Positions 1 to 11,423 of a DNA stretch of 64,000 nucleotides are shown in pieces. Position numbers and translations under genes: made by a program. The DNA lies in contig NMRA01000619.1 of the NCBI GenBank assembly GCA_002633005.1, positions 87,294 to 151,293 of the forward strand. The letters run 5' to 3'. Positions within the stretch are counted from its first letter, which is position 1, and the number at the start of each line of letters is the position of its first letter. Origin of the DNA: Phoronis australis (Eukaryota > Phoronida > Phoronidae). A model generated the notes under the pieces. The model ran no database searches. It was not told the origin of the DNA and was given only the letters and a program-made list of their open reading frames with translations.

Positions 1-501
1 AACCATAACTTTGATGTCTGCTGTGACCTCTGCAACACGTGAAGCTTGCACGCGCGCACTTTAACAAGGTCACATCTTGAAATAGTTGCAATCCAAGTAG
101 AGGCTGCGTGGTCATTGGTCGTCTGCGCTCTAGAGGGCAAAGTAACAAGACCGCAGGACGCCACGGGGCTATTACTCAGCAATTCTGTAAATTTAACAGT
201 GAATAACTAATCTGAGGGCAAGAGAATCTTTGTTGGGATCATCCGCTGTTATGACATTTTTTTCGTCATGTGGCGACGTGACGATAACGCTCTTTGAAAA
301 GTGCTACGCGTTCCAAGTACGAGGTAAGATTAACCGCCCAGGGCGGTTGCCTGCCGTAATAAGCGCCCATGTTCGGTTAACCGCCCACCCTGGATTTCTC
401 GAAATTTCCCGTTTAAGCGCCCATGTCTGGTTAACCGCCCACCCCCGATTTTTTGGGTTCGCCAATTTAACCGCCCAGGGCGTTAACCCGAACGTTTACG
501 G
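1..501 (+). mobile_element. Right end of TA-target TIR element, family 1 (copy a)
   Basis: The window opens inside a DNA transposon whose right terminus reads GTTAACCCGAACGTTTACGG, followed by the target dinucleotide TA at 502-503. The last 180 bases carry repeated subterminal AACCGCCCA / AAGCGCCCA motifs spaced about 35-40 bp apart. The same end is found at 6801, 28083 (inverted) and 51654. No transposase is visible, so this is a non-autonomous copy. The superfamily is not recognised. Confidence 0.8.
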
Positions 502-505
502 TAAT

Positions 506-627
506 ATCGGTTCCCTCAGATGTATTCTTAATTACATTATCGGTTACCCCATATGTATTGTTAATTATATTGTCGGTCCTCCCATGTGTATTCTTAATTT
601 TATTGTCGGTCCCCCCATATGTATTCA
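506..627 (+). repeat. 33-bp minisatellite, about 3.7 copies
   Basis: Three full units and one partial unit of a 33-bp repeat (consensus start ATCGGTYCCCCCATATGTAT) begin a few bases outside the right end of the adjacent family 1 element. Because 33 is a multiple of three, reading frames stay open across it. No protein is implied. Confidence 0.8.
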
Positions 628-914
628 AACAGGTGTTGCACAATGTTTGAAAAGTTCTAAGCCATGATTGGAAATCTTCAAGCATGCGTGCAATGCACGG
701 TCAGTTGTTTCTATGGATTATCAAAAAAGAAGGTTTGGACTAAAAAACACGACTCGCAATAAGAGCCAGGTTTGGCGATGTTTTTCTCGTGAGCAGAGCC
801 TTGCTTCTGATTACTTAATAAATATTTCATAATTGCAAATTATATCACTGAACTTCTGTTTTAACCACAAAATCAGCATTAGAAAACAAGATGAAGTATT
901 GTGTTAATCCCTTT

Positions 915-1140
915 AATAATAATAATAATAAACTTTATTTAAAGAGGATAAAAATACAATAAATGTAAATCATGCTTTAGCCAAAGGCTAATATCCAGCA
1001 TGGTCCTCTGCAGCAAGAAATTAAATTAATTAAATTAAGTTAGTTAAACAGATTAAATTACGATACAATAAGATACATTAAATAAAATAGTATTTACAAA
1101 TTGGATAAAAAATTTGAATTAAAGATGAATAAATAAATAA
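915..1140 (-). repeat. Possible 3' tail of a LINE with AAT microsatellite
   Basis: A short run of AAT/ATA triplets is followed by AAACTTTATTTAAAGAGG and then very AT-rich sequence. In reverse complement this resembles the short-tandem-repeat 3' end of CR1/L2-type LINEs. No coding part remains. This is inference from the pattern of the tail only. Confidence 0.35.
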
Positions 1141-1718
1141 AATTTTTTTGGTAAACATACTGGAAAGACAAAAAGGAAAGACATCTATTACCACCACAGG
1201 TAACTGATGAGGTGGTGTCTGAAATTATCATAACAGTCAGCATCCTTAAGACTATTAGGCAAATGGTTCCATGGTTTGATGGTCTGAATAAAGAAGGACT
1301 TTGACTTGACATGATTGTTCTTGCTGAGATTTTGAGGTTAAATCAAGGTGTTGGCAATGAACATTTTTGGCATTACTTTGCTATTTATCATCAAGATACA
1401 CTAGCCAGTCAAACAATAAACAAAACCTGTCACACAAAAACTACAGACATACTTTCCAAACATGCTACATGCATCACAGCGCTTGTTTAGGAAAGGATTT
1501 GGATCACTTTAGTCATGCAGCATTTGGTGTCGTGGAATGATTCAATTAATTCTGAGACATATACTTTAAATATTAACTTTGAAATCTTAAATTTGATGCC
1601 GCACTCATGGCTGATAAGAATTGGAATGGGTACCTTTAAAGGAAATCACTTTAAAAACTTTGTCCTTTAGTTTTCAAGATACTCAGCTTGCTTGTGATTC
1701 TCATGCGAAAAGTTTGGA

Positions 1719-2232
1719 CAACAAACATCAATATTCCTCCCGTCAACGTGCAGACAACAAACATCAATGTTCTGCCCATCATCGTGCGGACAATGAACAT
1801 CAATGTTCCTCCCGTCAACGTAGGGACAACGAATATCAATGTTCCTCCCATCAACGTGCAGACAATGAACATCAATGTTCCTCCCGTCAACGTCAACACG
1901 CGGACAACAAACATCAATGCTCCTCCCATCAACGTACGGACAACGAACATCAATGCTCCTCCCGTCAACGTGCGAACAAGGAATATCAATGCTCCTTCCG
2001 TCAACGCGCGGACAACGGACATCAATGCTCCTCCTGTCAACGTGCGGACAACGAACATCAATGCTCCTCCCGCCAACGTGCGGACAACGAACATTAATGC
2101 TCCTTCCGTCAACGTGCGGACAACGAACATCAATGCTCCTTCCGTCAATGTGCGGACAACAAACATCAATGTTCCTCCCGTCAACATGCAGACAACGAAC
2201 ATCAATGTTCCTCTTGTCAATATGTGCAAATA
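1719..2232 (+). repeat. 36-bp minisatellite, about 14 copies
   Basis: The unit is 36 bp (core CATCAATGCTCCTCCCGTCA) and repeats about 14 times with substitutions. One unit carries a short insertion near 1890. The unit is exactly 12 codons and contains no stop codon in several frames, which produces overlapping open frames of 120-209 codons on both strands encoding 12-residue repeats. I read it as a non-coding minisatellite because the substitutions do not favour one frame and no flanking coding signal is seen. Confidence 0.92.
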
Positions 2233-2559
2233 TCCAATGAAAGACAAACATCAGAAGTGTTGAATTTCGGGCAACAATCTGACATAACGTAACCATATTT
2301 TGAGAACCAGCCTGTTATTCAGTGGAGAAAAACTGGTACTTAAAATGCAGGCACATTACACCCGACTATTACAGAGTTTCACTCAAGCAAGAAGAAGTGA
2401 ATGGAATCGAAGTATTTTGAATTCCATCCATAAGCTAGGAATACAACAGGTACGTTCACAGCACAGTCGTATCAACAAGGCCACTTGCAGTTGGAAAATA
2501 CGCCTCATACAATTTCAAACTCCTACCAAGAGGCGCGACCGGGTTCAATAACAAGTTGT

Positions 2560-4247
2560 TCACAGTGATTGTCGTATGAAAATGAATGGCGAAACAAGAT
2601 AGGGGAAGTTATAGTTGGGCAGATGATGTCTTGACACTTGTGGCTTGCATAGTTTATAAGGACTAGAGAACAATTTCATTAAAGGTCGTAAACACAGTTG
2701 TACCGTATTATAGATTGACACCAGAAATCCATCAACCTTGAAGTTAATTGTTTAAAAGTTCCTACGCACACCTGTATTATAGACTGAGGCTAGAATACCA
2801 TCAACCTTCATGATTTAAAACATAAGTCTGACATTTCCTTCATAAAAATGTGAGAGCATGGCTTTTAAAATCACATCCCTACAAATGTAGCAGGAGTGAC
2901 TGGTCATGTGACTTGTGATAAAACTAGCTCCAGGTAGAAAGTAATACAACCTCATACAGGTGTCTCATATAACCAGGGATTTGTGTTCAATAAGATAACA
3001 ACAAAAATGATCATCGGCTATCATCCTTTAAGGTAATTATCAACATTAGGTTCGATCGTAAATTCTTTTTCAAAAATATTTTATTCATTGCATACATTTA
3101 TGTGTGTATTTTTTAATTCCAATCCGTAACATTCTTTAAAACTCATTGTTTATGTGCTAAATGTGTTTATTGCTCATATTCAAGCCTTTTTTTCACCGCT
3201 CTTACTAGTTTTGAACATCCAATTTCCGGAAAGTGTGTGGGTCAATCTGTATGGAATTTGCACACATATTTTATTGAGCATGACCAAGTGAGCTATTTAT
3301 AAATTTTTTTGATTTTCTTATGAACACAGGGAATATAAGCTTACCAAATGAAGACTTGAGAAATTGTTTTAAAAACGAAAATTGATGACCAACATCTCTG
3401 TATTAATTTAGATTAGATGAAGAAGTTTGTGCATAGACAGCCAGAATATACAATTCAAACATGAAGTTGCCTGCAGTTAGGGTTTTGTTAGGCAATCATG
3501 TTCAAAGCAAAAATGATTATTTTCACAAAAAGGAAGTCACACGATTAAAAACAATTGTGTGGTGTTCTAATATAAATATAAAAGTGTGTAGTCGATGAAT
3601 ATTCAGAAAATGGTTTGCAAAAGAACAATTGACGAAACTGAAACTTGAAAATTACCTCATAAACAATCAATTGGCCAGAGTCAAAACTTGAAGGCATAAA
3701 AAGACAGTCTCTCGAATGTGACAGTAGGCTAAATGCACGTGAAATTCAAACTAACAACTTGCAAAATTTTCCATTATTAAAAGATGCAATTCATTCTTGC
3801 ATTTGGTGTTTATGCCATGAACAAGATGCCAACATGCATATACATACTAGCTAAATAGAATTGTATCACTAATTACCCTAATATTAAACTGAAAAGAAAG
3901 TTTGCAATAAAATAAAAAACAATTAAGAACAGCACATTCACAGTTTTCACTAAAAAGACGCATTATTTTTCTCTCAAAATTGTGTATGGTAAATTTGGCT
4001 AATAACTGTCGCCAGCATGAACTCATGACATGATAGGCAAAATGAACATTTTTATTTATTTTCATGAAATTTTCCATCAAGTTTCCAGAGGTGTTTAATA
4101 ACCTTTTTCATCTTCCAGGAGTTTTCCGTGTACACAAACTATGCTAGTCATTTTCCAGATTTTGCCGATGAGCAAAAACTATCATCATGAATTAAATATG
4201 AATTTATGAAAACAAATCCACACAAAACACCACATGCAAAGTGATTA
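2560..4247. other. No recognisable gene
   Basis: AT-rich sequence with no long open frame, no clear splice-site-bounded exon and no repeat shared with the rest of the window. It ends at the TA dinucleotide flanking the family 1 element that starts at 4248. Confidence 0.6.
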
Positions 4248-6801
4248 CCGTAAACATTCAGGTTAACGCCCATGCTCGGTTAACCGCCCACCCCCTACTT
4301 TAGGTGGATTTTCAATACAACCGCCCACTGCTTGGTTAACCGCCCATCTGCGATTTTGGAAGATTTCCAGTTATGCGTCCATCTCTCGGTTAAGCGCCCA
4401 TCCCCGACTTCTAAATATTGAAGATTTAGCGCCCAGTGCTATGCAAACACGCGATTCCCCGACTTTTAGATCGATGATCACAACTAGAGTGCAACGACGG
4501 CCTCCGAGCCGACGGTTTGGCAATGTGTATTATAATACAAGTAACAAACTCTTGTCTGGGCTCATGGATTTACTTCAAAACATAATACTTGAACGTTTTG
4601 TCACTTTATTTTCCTTCCCATGTTCAAAAAATTTAGGAACCCCGCTGACTTCAATGCCTCCGCTTTTAGCGACGCGGTCTGTCGCGCTGAGTATCTGTCT
4701 GCAGTGCACTACATAAAACATATATTCGAAAAAAATCGGGCCAGAGAAATGTGACAGTGGTTTTGCCAACCCATCCAATTCGCTTTTGGTAGGAAGCTCT
4801 CGTATTTTGAAGAATTTCCATAACTCATGGAAAGATGTCAAATTTTCCCTATTTTGATGAGTGCAATTGCCAGGTTATCGAGGATGTGTAGCGACCGAAC
4901 GGACAGTGTGCCTCGCTGGCCGATTTGCTATCTCTCGATTTCTGAATTCAAAGGTTGGCAATACATTACTGGATGTTTGTGTATCATCTTGAAGAAATAA
5001 AAACCTGTAAGTCAAATTCTGTTTTTCGCTTATTGCATCTCAGACAAGTTGGCATTAGCAGATTCCACCAAAAGTTGCTGGCGGTTCTTTATAGTACGAT
5101 TTCTTGTGACAGGCGGAACTTATGGGTCATTGGAACGGAGGAATATCGTAAAACACTGGGTTTTTTGTAAAAACAGCTTAAAAGTACATAGTCGCGCCGG
5201 TGTACTTTTTTACATAGGGCTGTCGCTGTTCTCTTTTGATGTGCGATCTCTTAAGTGGTGCATGCGTGTAAGTTCCCACACTCTGGAGTGCATGTTACCT
5301 TGACAACAACATATGTGATTGACAGGTGACTCATACGTACGCGCGTGCTGAATCCAGCTTCTGTCTTTTGTCACATAAAACAAGACCCATGTTGAAAGAG
5401 GCTGTTAAATTACTTGACGGCATTTCCAAGTCTAGTGACGGCATATTGTGCGCTAACAGTAGGACCGACCAGTGCCGCAGTGCGATATTGCCGTAGGTGA
5501 TATTATAATAGGATAATCTGTACATATTGCGTGTAAAATAAATGTTTTTCGAGTTGCTTTATGTTTGGCAGGTAGGCCCATCTATTTTACCCCCCCCAAA
5601 AAAAAACGGCTCGCGTAGGTTGGAATTCCCCGTTGGCAGGTACAAGACATCTATAATCTCAGCTCGCATTTCCAAATTTCAGGTTGCCAATGCGACCTGC
5701 AGTTCGTTATGCCGAGCGCGGCGTCTCGGTTGCAAAACACTGACTCGGGAAGGATGCGTTGCTGGTTGGAGCTCTTCACTAATTTAGTCGTATAGCCGCG
5801 CAAACCACGGATGCCGGTTACCCGAAGAATTGGGGCTACATCTACGAATTGTTTTTTACCGACATAGATACGAGTACGAACTGATAATTTTTTCCTCGGA
5901 CTCTACTGTATGCGCTCACTAGACTCATCCCCAGTCACAGTGTTAATAATTTTAAAATAAAATCTTAAGCAAATACTTGTTTTTGAGTAATGCCTTTGCG
6001 GTAACTTTTGATTGACGACTGGCTCGTGTCCGCTTACCCCCGATTCTCATCTTTTTGCGTGGCATGTTTCACGCAATTGGAAGTGGGCAATGCCGGGCGG
6101 TCGAGATAAAACAGCTAGCTGCAGAACCATACGTTGAAAATGAGTCACGGAGTTTAATCGAATCTAATCTAATCTAATCTACAACATAAACATCCCAAAC
6201 ACAAAAAAACACCTGAATTTGTTTTTTAAACTTTTATTAAATCATTAACTTTAAAACTGGTCTTTGACTCGGAACTTGACAGCTGGCACCATAAATTTGA
6301 TGTCTGCTATGATCTCTGCAACACGTGAAGCTCACACGCGCGCACTTCTAAAGTGTCATTGCATGAGAATAGTTGCAATCCAAGCTATTGTTACTGGTCG
6401 TCTGCGCACTACAGCTCTAATAAGATCGCAGGACGGCACAGGGCTATTACTCACCAATTTTGTAAATTTAATGGTGATTGACTAATCTGTGGGCAACAGA
6501 ACATTTCTTGGGATCGTCCGCTGTTATGACACTTTTAGCGACATTTGGTGACTTGACAACAAAGCTCTTTGAAAAGTTCTACGCGTTCCGAGTAAGTGTG
6601 TCGTGTGGTACTCTGATAAGTAGGTAAGATTAACCGCCCAGGGCGGTTGTCTGTCGTAATAAGCACCCATGTTCAGTGAACCGCCCACCCTTGATTTCTT
6701 GAAATTTCACGTTTAAGCGCCCATGTCTGGTTAACCGCCCACCCCCCATTTCTTGGGCTTGCCAATTTAACCGCCCAGGGCATTAACCCGAACGGTTACG
6801 G
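4248..6801 (+). mobile_element. TA-target TIR element, family 1 (copy b, complete)
   Basis: A 2554-bp element runs from CCGTAAACATTCAGGTTAAC to its inverted counterpart GTTACGG. It is flanked by TA at 4246-4247 and 6802-6803. Both ends carry arrays of AACCGCCCA / AAGCGCCCA motifs. Internal sequence from about 4440 to 5060 recurs near 44520-45060 and 49540-49880. No open frame resembles a transposase, so it is a non-autonomous element of unknown superfamily. Confidence 0.85.
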
Positions 6802-6829
6802 TAATGATCTGCAACATAACATGATGAAC

Positions 6830-9800
6830 AAACAAGAGAAACGCGGAGCGTAGAAATGCGCCCACAAAAGCATCGCAAGTGATATACTTCTATGAGCGTT
6901 TTTAGTATCATAAAAATGGCCATTAGATGGCGCAGAATGCGTCAAAACCATATTGAGAAGGTGGCATCATCTCTGTAAAATACAACTATTTGCCAAATTT
7001 CATAAAAATAAATCAAGGAACTCCTAATATATAGAGACAAACATAAAAAATAATGGACACTGGGAGACACCGCTATAGCCAGACTGGTCTGAAACTCGTC
7101 ATCTGTTGCCATCTCTGCAGAAGCCCATCTGCTAAATTTCGCAAAGATCCTTCAAAGGGTTGAGGAGATATAGCCGTAGATGAAGCAAGAGAAACACGGA
7201 TCGCTGAAATGAGCTAATGAATACACTGCAAAAGGTGTGCTTCTAGGGGTATTTCTTTGTATCATAAAAATGGCGACTAGATGGTGCAAAATATGTCGAG
7301 TCCATCCAAAAACTGGTATATAGCATCAAAGCTATTTACCAAATTTCATAAAAATCCGAGGGAAACAGAAAACAAGAGCAACGCGGAGCGTTGAATTGCA
7401 CCTACGAATACACCGCTAACGTTGTGCTTCTAGGGGTATTTATTTGGAACATAAAAATTTGCAACCAGATGGCACAAAATATGTCGAATCCATCTGAGAA
7501 CTTGTATGTGTCATCAAAGCTATTTACCAAATTTCATAAAAATCTGTCAAGGAACCTCTGAGAAAAATGAGGAAAATGAAAAAATGAAAATGCCACTAAG
7601 AGGCTATAAGTGCAAAAAACATAACTGCCACAAAGAGTCACCAAAGTAGATAAAGTCGTCGGAAAATCATCGTCAGACTTCCTCTTCCCATTAGGAACAT
7701 AAATGCCAATTTCCACAACCATCCTTAGAGAGGTTTGGTTGACAGAAAGACAGACGTCAAATAACAAGACTCGAAAACAGTAAAAATGGCCACAAGGTGG
7801 CGCAAAATGACTCAAATTTTACTGAAAACCGGATGAAAGCGTCAACTCCCTAATAGATACCTAACTGCCAAATTTCATGAAAATCCATTGACAATCCTTT
7901 AAGATACAGAGGTAAACCTAAAAAACTAAACTTGCCACTAGGGGGCACAAAGATAGCCCGATCCGTCCGAAAGTCGTCATCGTCTGTATTCAACTTCATA
8001 TAAATGTAGAAGATAGCTTGTGCTGTAGGACCTCACAAGATAATGGTGAGGTAAATGACTTTGGTACAGAATTATTGAGATAAGAATTCTGAATGGAAGA
8101 GTAGGGAAAGATACAGACATTGGTAGTGTAACATGTGTAACTTATAATGGATCTAGTGTTGTTGATTATGTCATGATGAGCAAGGATTTATTGTACTGTG
8201 TGGAGAGTTTTGAAATCGGTGAAATATGTGAATCGACTGCGCACTTTCCATTGATTTTTAGTATCTGTAAGACGCAGCAAAACAACTGGGCTCGAGGTGA
8301 ACAGATTGAAAATGTTTATAAATGGAACGAGGGGTTGAGCCTAAGATATGCAGAAAATTGGTCGAGCCCGAAGGTGGATCAGTTGCTCTCTGACGTACAA
8401 AGTCATTTACCCTCGACCTTAGATTCAAGTATAGAAAGTTTAATGGAAGCCATTAAATTATGTGCTGCGGACCTGTTAAAACCAAAAGTGAACATATCTT
8501 ATAACCCAGTTAGTTTTCCCAAATGGTTTGACGCTGATTGTAGGGAAATGAGAGCTGTAGTTAGGCAAAAATTAAGTAATTTTAGATTCAGTATTGGAAC
8601 AAAAACAGACTACAAAACAGTACAACTGACAACTAGATGGCGCAAAATATGTTGAATCCATCCCAAATCAGGAACATGTCATCGTTTCAATAGAAAGCTA
8701 TCTACCAACTTTCATAAAAATCCGTCAAGCAGCTTCAGAGAAACAGAAGAAAATGGAAATTAATGAAATTGCCACCAGGGGGCACAATGTTTGTCGGATC
8801 CGCCTGAAAGTCATCAGCTGCCCTCTTCACATTAAGAACATATATGCCAATTTTCACAATCATCCCTAAAGCAGTTGATACAGGGGCGGCGACAAAAAAC
8901 AAAGTCGAAAACAGTAAAAATGACTACAAGGTGGCACAAAGTACTTCGAATCCATTCAAAAACAGGAGGATAGCGTCATCTCACTACTAGATGCCAAACT
9001 TTCAAATTTATGAAAATCCGTTGAGTACCTTCGAAGATACAGAGGTAAACGTAAAAAACTAAAATTGCCACTAGGGGCACACGGGTGGTTGAAGATGTCC
9101 AAAATTCGTTGTCATCCATCGTCAGCTTCATAGGAACACATCTGCCAAATCTCATCAAGATCCTGTGAGGGTTTAGGAGATACAGACGCCCAGACAGAAA
9201 TGACGGCACTATGCACGCACACATAAATATGCGGGCAAAATTGCCCCTAAGGAGCACCAGAATACTCAAAAACATTCCAAAATCAACATCAGCCAGGGTC
9301 TTCGCATCAGGAACACAACCATCGATTTTCATAATCGTCCTTTGAGTGGTTTGGCACATAGAGAGGCAGACGTCAAAAACATGTGCAAAAATTTCTACAT
9401 AGCCACCAGGTGGGCAGAAAACATCAAATCTGTTTGGAAATAAGAGGGCATTGTCCTCTCTTTATTAACAGAAACCGATTTTCCAAATTTCATGAAAATA
9501 CATTCATGAACTCCAAAGATAAAGACTGAGGTAAACGTAAAAAACATTTTGCTACTAGGGAGCACAGTGGTATTTGGATTAGATCGACATCTGATACAGT
9601 TTCTCGTCAGCTCCATAGGAACACATCTTTCAAATTTCACAAAGCTCCTTCAAAGGGTTAAGGAGATTCAGCCTCAGACGCAAACAAAAATAAGATCACC
9701 ACTAGGGGGCGAAACAGTAGTTGGGCCCGTTCAAAAGTCAACTTCAGTCGTGGCCTTCTCACATCTGTAAATTCTTATAATGATCCTCTAAGCAACACAT

Positions 9801-10640
9801 CTGTGTATGGCAGATAGGTAGGTAGATGCCAGAAAACGGAATGCAAAATTACAAAAATGGCCACCAGGTGGTGCAGAAAACATCAAAACTGTTTGAAAAT
9901 GGGAAGGCGTTGTCCTCTCCATGTTTGCCGAATTTCATGAAAATTCATAACTGAAATCCGAAGATACAGAGGCAAATGTAAAAAACATTTTGCCCCTAGG
10001 GGCAGAGTAGTATTTGGATCGGCTCAACACCTGTTACTGTTTGTCTACAGCTCCATAGCAAATAGATATTTCAAATTTCACAAAGCTCCTTCAAAGGGTT
10101 ATTAATAAGGAGATTCGGCTACAGACCCAAAAAAACAAAATCTCCATACAGGGATGACACAATAGTCTGACATCTGTAAATTCTCATAATCATCCTTTAA
10201 GTGATATGGCTGATAGAGAAGTGATAATGATCCTTTGAGCAGCATGGCAGAGAGAGAGGCGCAAGCCAGAAAACAGAAGCAAGAATTACAAAAATGTCCA
10301 CAAGGCGGTGTCAAATTTGTCAAATTTGTCTGAAAGTGAAATGGCATCATGGCCTTCATATTAAAAATCATATATGTCGAATTTCATGAAAATCTGTTAA
10401 GGAACTCCAAAGATACATAGGCAAATGTAAAAAACTAAAATTGCCTCTAGGGAGCACAGCAGTATTATGGTCGGTTCAAAACTCCTGGTCATCTGTCGTC
10501 AGCCACATAAGAACATACCAGTAAAAATACCAATAAGATCCTGCAAGGGATTTAGGAGATACAGCAGTGGATGTCGGACGCCCACACAATCACATGACTA
10601 CAACATACACCCACATATAAATATGAGGGCGCTTAAAAAG
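6830..10640 (+). repeat. Degenerate tandem array, units about 130-157 bp, with CTCF-core-like motif (block 1)
   Basis: Units alternate between a motif of the form CCACNAGGTGGCGCAAAA and one of the form CCACTAGGGGGCAC. Shared text between them includes AGGAACACATCTGCCAAATT, TTTCATGAAAATCCGTCAAG and GATACAGAGGTAAACGTAAA. Motif starts lie near 6918, 7267, 7463, 7587, 7790, 7935, 8626, 8772, 8921, 9066, 9400, 9546, 9699, 9857, 9990, 10290 and 10440. A related block occupies 22030-23725. A LINE fragment interrupts the array at about 8030-8605. Open frames here are incidental. Confidence 0.8.
8030..8605 (+). pseudogene. LINE ORF2 fragment: end of endonuclease domain and following linker
   Basis: The reading frame carries LRILNGRVGKD, then SVVDYVMMSKDLL and HFPLIFSI. 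This matches the C-terminal half of the LINE apurinic-like endonuclease (the ILNGR, VDYV and S/T-x-HFPL regions). It is followed by a FDADCREMRAVVRQKL stretch typical of the linker before reverse transcriptase. The upstream endonuclease half and the whole reverse transcriptase are missing. The aspartate of the usual SDH triad is replaced (TAHFPL). The fragment sits inside the tandem array and is a dead insertion; the exact LINE clade (L2/CR1-like) is inference. Confidence 0.75.
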
Positions 10641-11269
10641 CTCTCAATCCTTAAAAACCACCAAGCATGAGAGCACTTTATCGGAAATCTCTGGCACATG
10701 CAGTGATGAAGGACAGTGACATTAGCTAAGTTAAATATTCATACGATAATGCTGCATTTCTTAGAACTGCCAGGCGCCTGCAAACACATATAGATATACC
10801 GGAGCATAAAAAGGAGTTTTATCAAATTTGTCCACAGAATAAAAGTCTAGAAATTTTCATATTATTTCTACCATGGTTTGTTCTGTAACCTTATCATAAA
10901 ACAAGGCAAGGTCAAATTTTCAACATTTTCATAACGTAATCAGTCTTCAAAAATGGAAATTTGCAATACTGGCCATTGTTACTTTGAGAAATTGAAGATA
11001 ATAAATTAAACAAATGCTTAAAAGCAGCGAGTGTAACATTAACCTACTGAACATTCATTGCAAGTTGTCTACTATAACTTAGCTGCTGATGCCACCGGGT
11101 CTGAAACTATGACCTCATCAATAGAACATTGAGTGTGAATTGCTTTCTGGAGGTGTGTTAATGATGTTACTGGTTCATATTATATAAAAAAATAATTGCA
11201 GGCGGTCTGATACACGTTATACCAGGCGTCGCATGTGGGCCCATTGCACTGATCACCTGGAAATATTTT
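10641..11269. other. No recognisable gene; degenerate repeat at right edge
   Basis: Mostly unique AT-rich sequence. From about 11083 to 11180 it contains units such as AATAGAACATTGAGTGTGAA and GATGTTACTGGTTCA. These reappear at 12900-13200, so a degenerate minisatellite is split by the insertions between. Confidence 0.5.
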
Positions 11270-11274
11270 TATGC

Positions 11275-11415
11275 TTTATTAATATATGGTTAAAAACGAG
11301 CTGAGGAGCTAGAAACCTAGCTCAAGGGTTTGGCAGTGTGACATGGTGGGACTCGAACCCACGACCTCGAGTAAAGAAAGCAGGCACTTATCAACCAGGC
11401 CACACTAACTCCAAT
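11275..11415 (-). repeat. tRNA-derived SINE-like element
   Basis: The minus strand has an A-box-like TGGCCTGGTTGATAAG and a consensus B box GGTTCGAGTCC about 30 bases later. These RNA polymerase III promoter elements are arranged as in a tRNA. The anticodon-arm region does not fold into a clear anticodon loop, and the sequence runs into a GAGCTAGGTTTCTAGCTC hairpin and an AT-rich tail, so I read a SINE rather than a tRNA gene. Confidence 0.55.
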
Positions 11416-11423
11416 TATAACTA

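Noticed and set aside
1719-2232. CRISPR-like array of regularly spaced repeats
   Set aside because: The whole 36-bp unit is repeated without unique spacers, and the sequence is eukaryotic.
1621-2296. Long overlapping open frames (121-209 codons) on both strands
   Set aside because: They are created by a stop-free 36-bp minisatellite; no start context, domain or splice context supports translation.
6155-6182. TAATC repeats as telomere-like DNA
   Set aside because: Only four short units inside a family 1 transposon; not a telomeric repeat.
7534-7815. Membrane-like minus-strand frame in the first array
   Set aside because: It falls in the degenerate tandem array; phenylalanine/valine richness comes from AT-rich repeat words.
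11337-11412. A tRNA gene on the minus strand
   Set aside because: A and B boxes are good, but I could not fold a normal anticodon arm, and the sequence continues into a SINE-like body.
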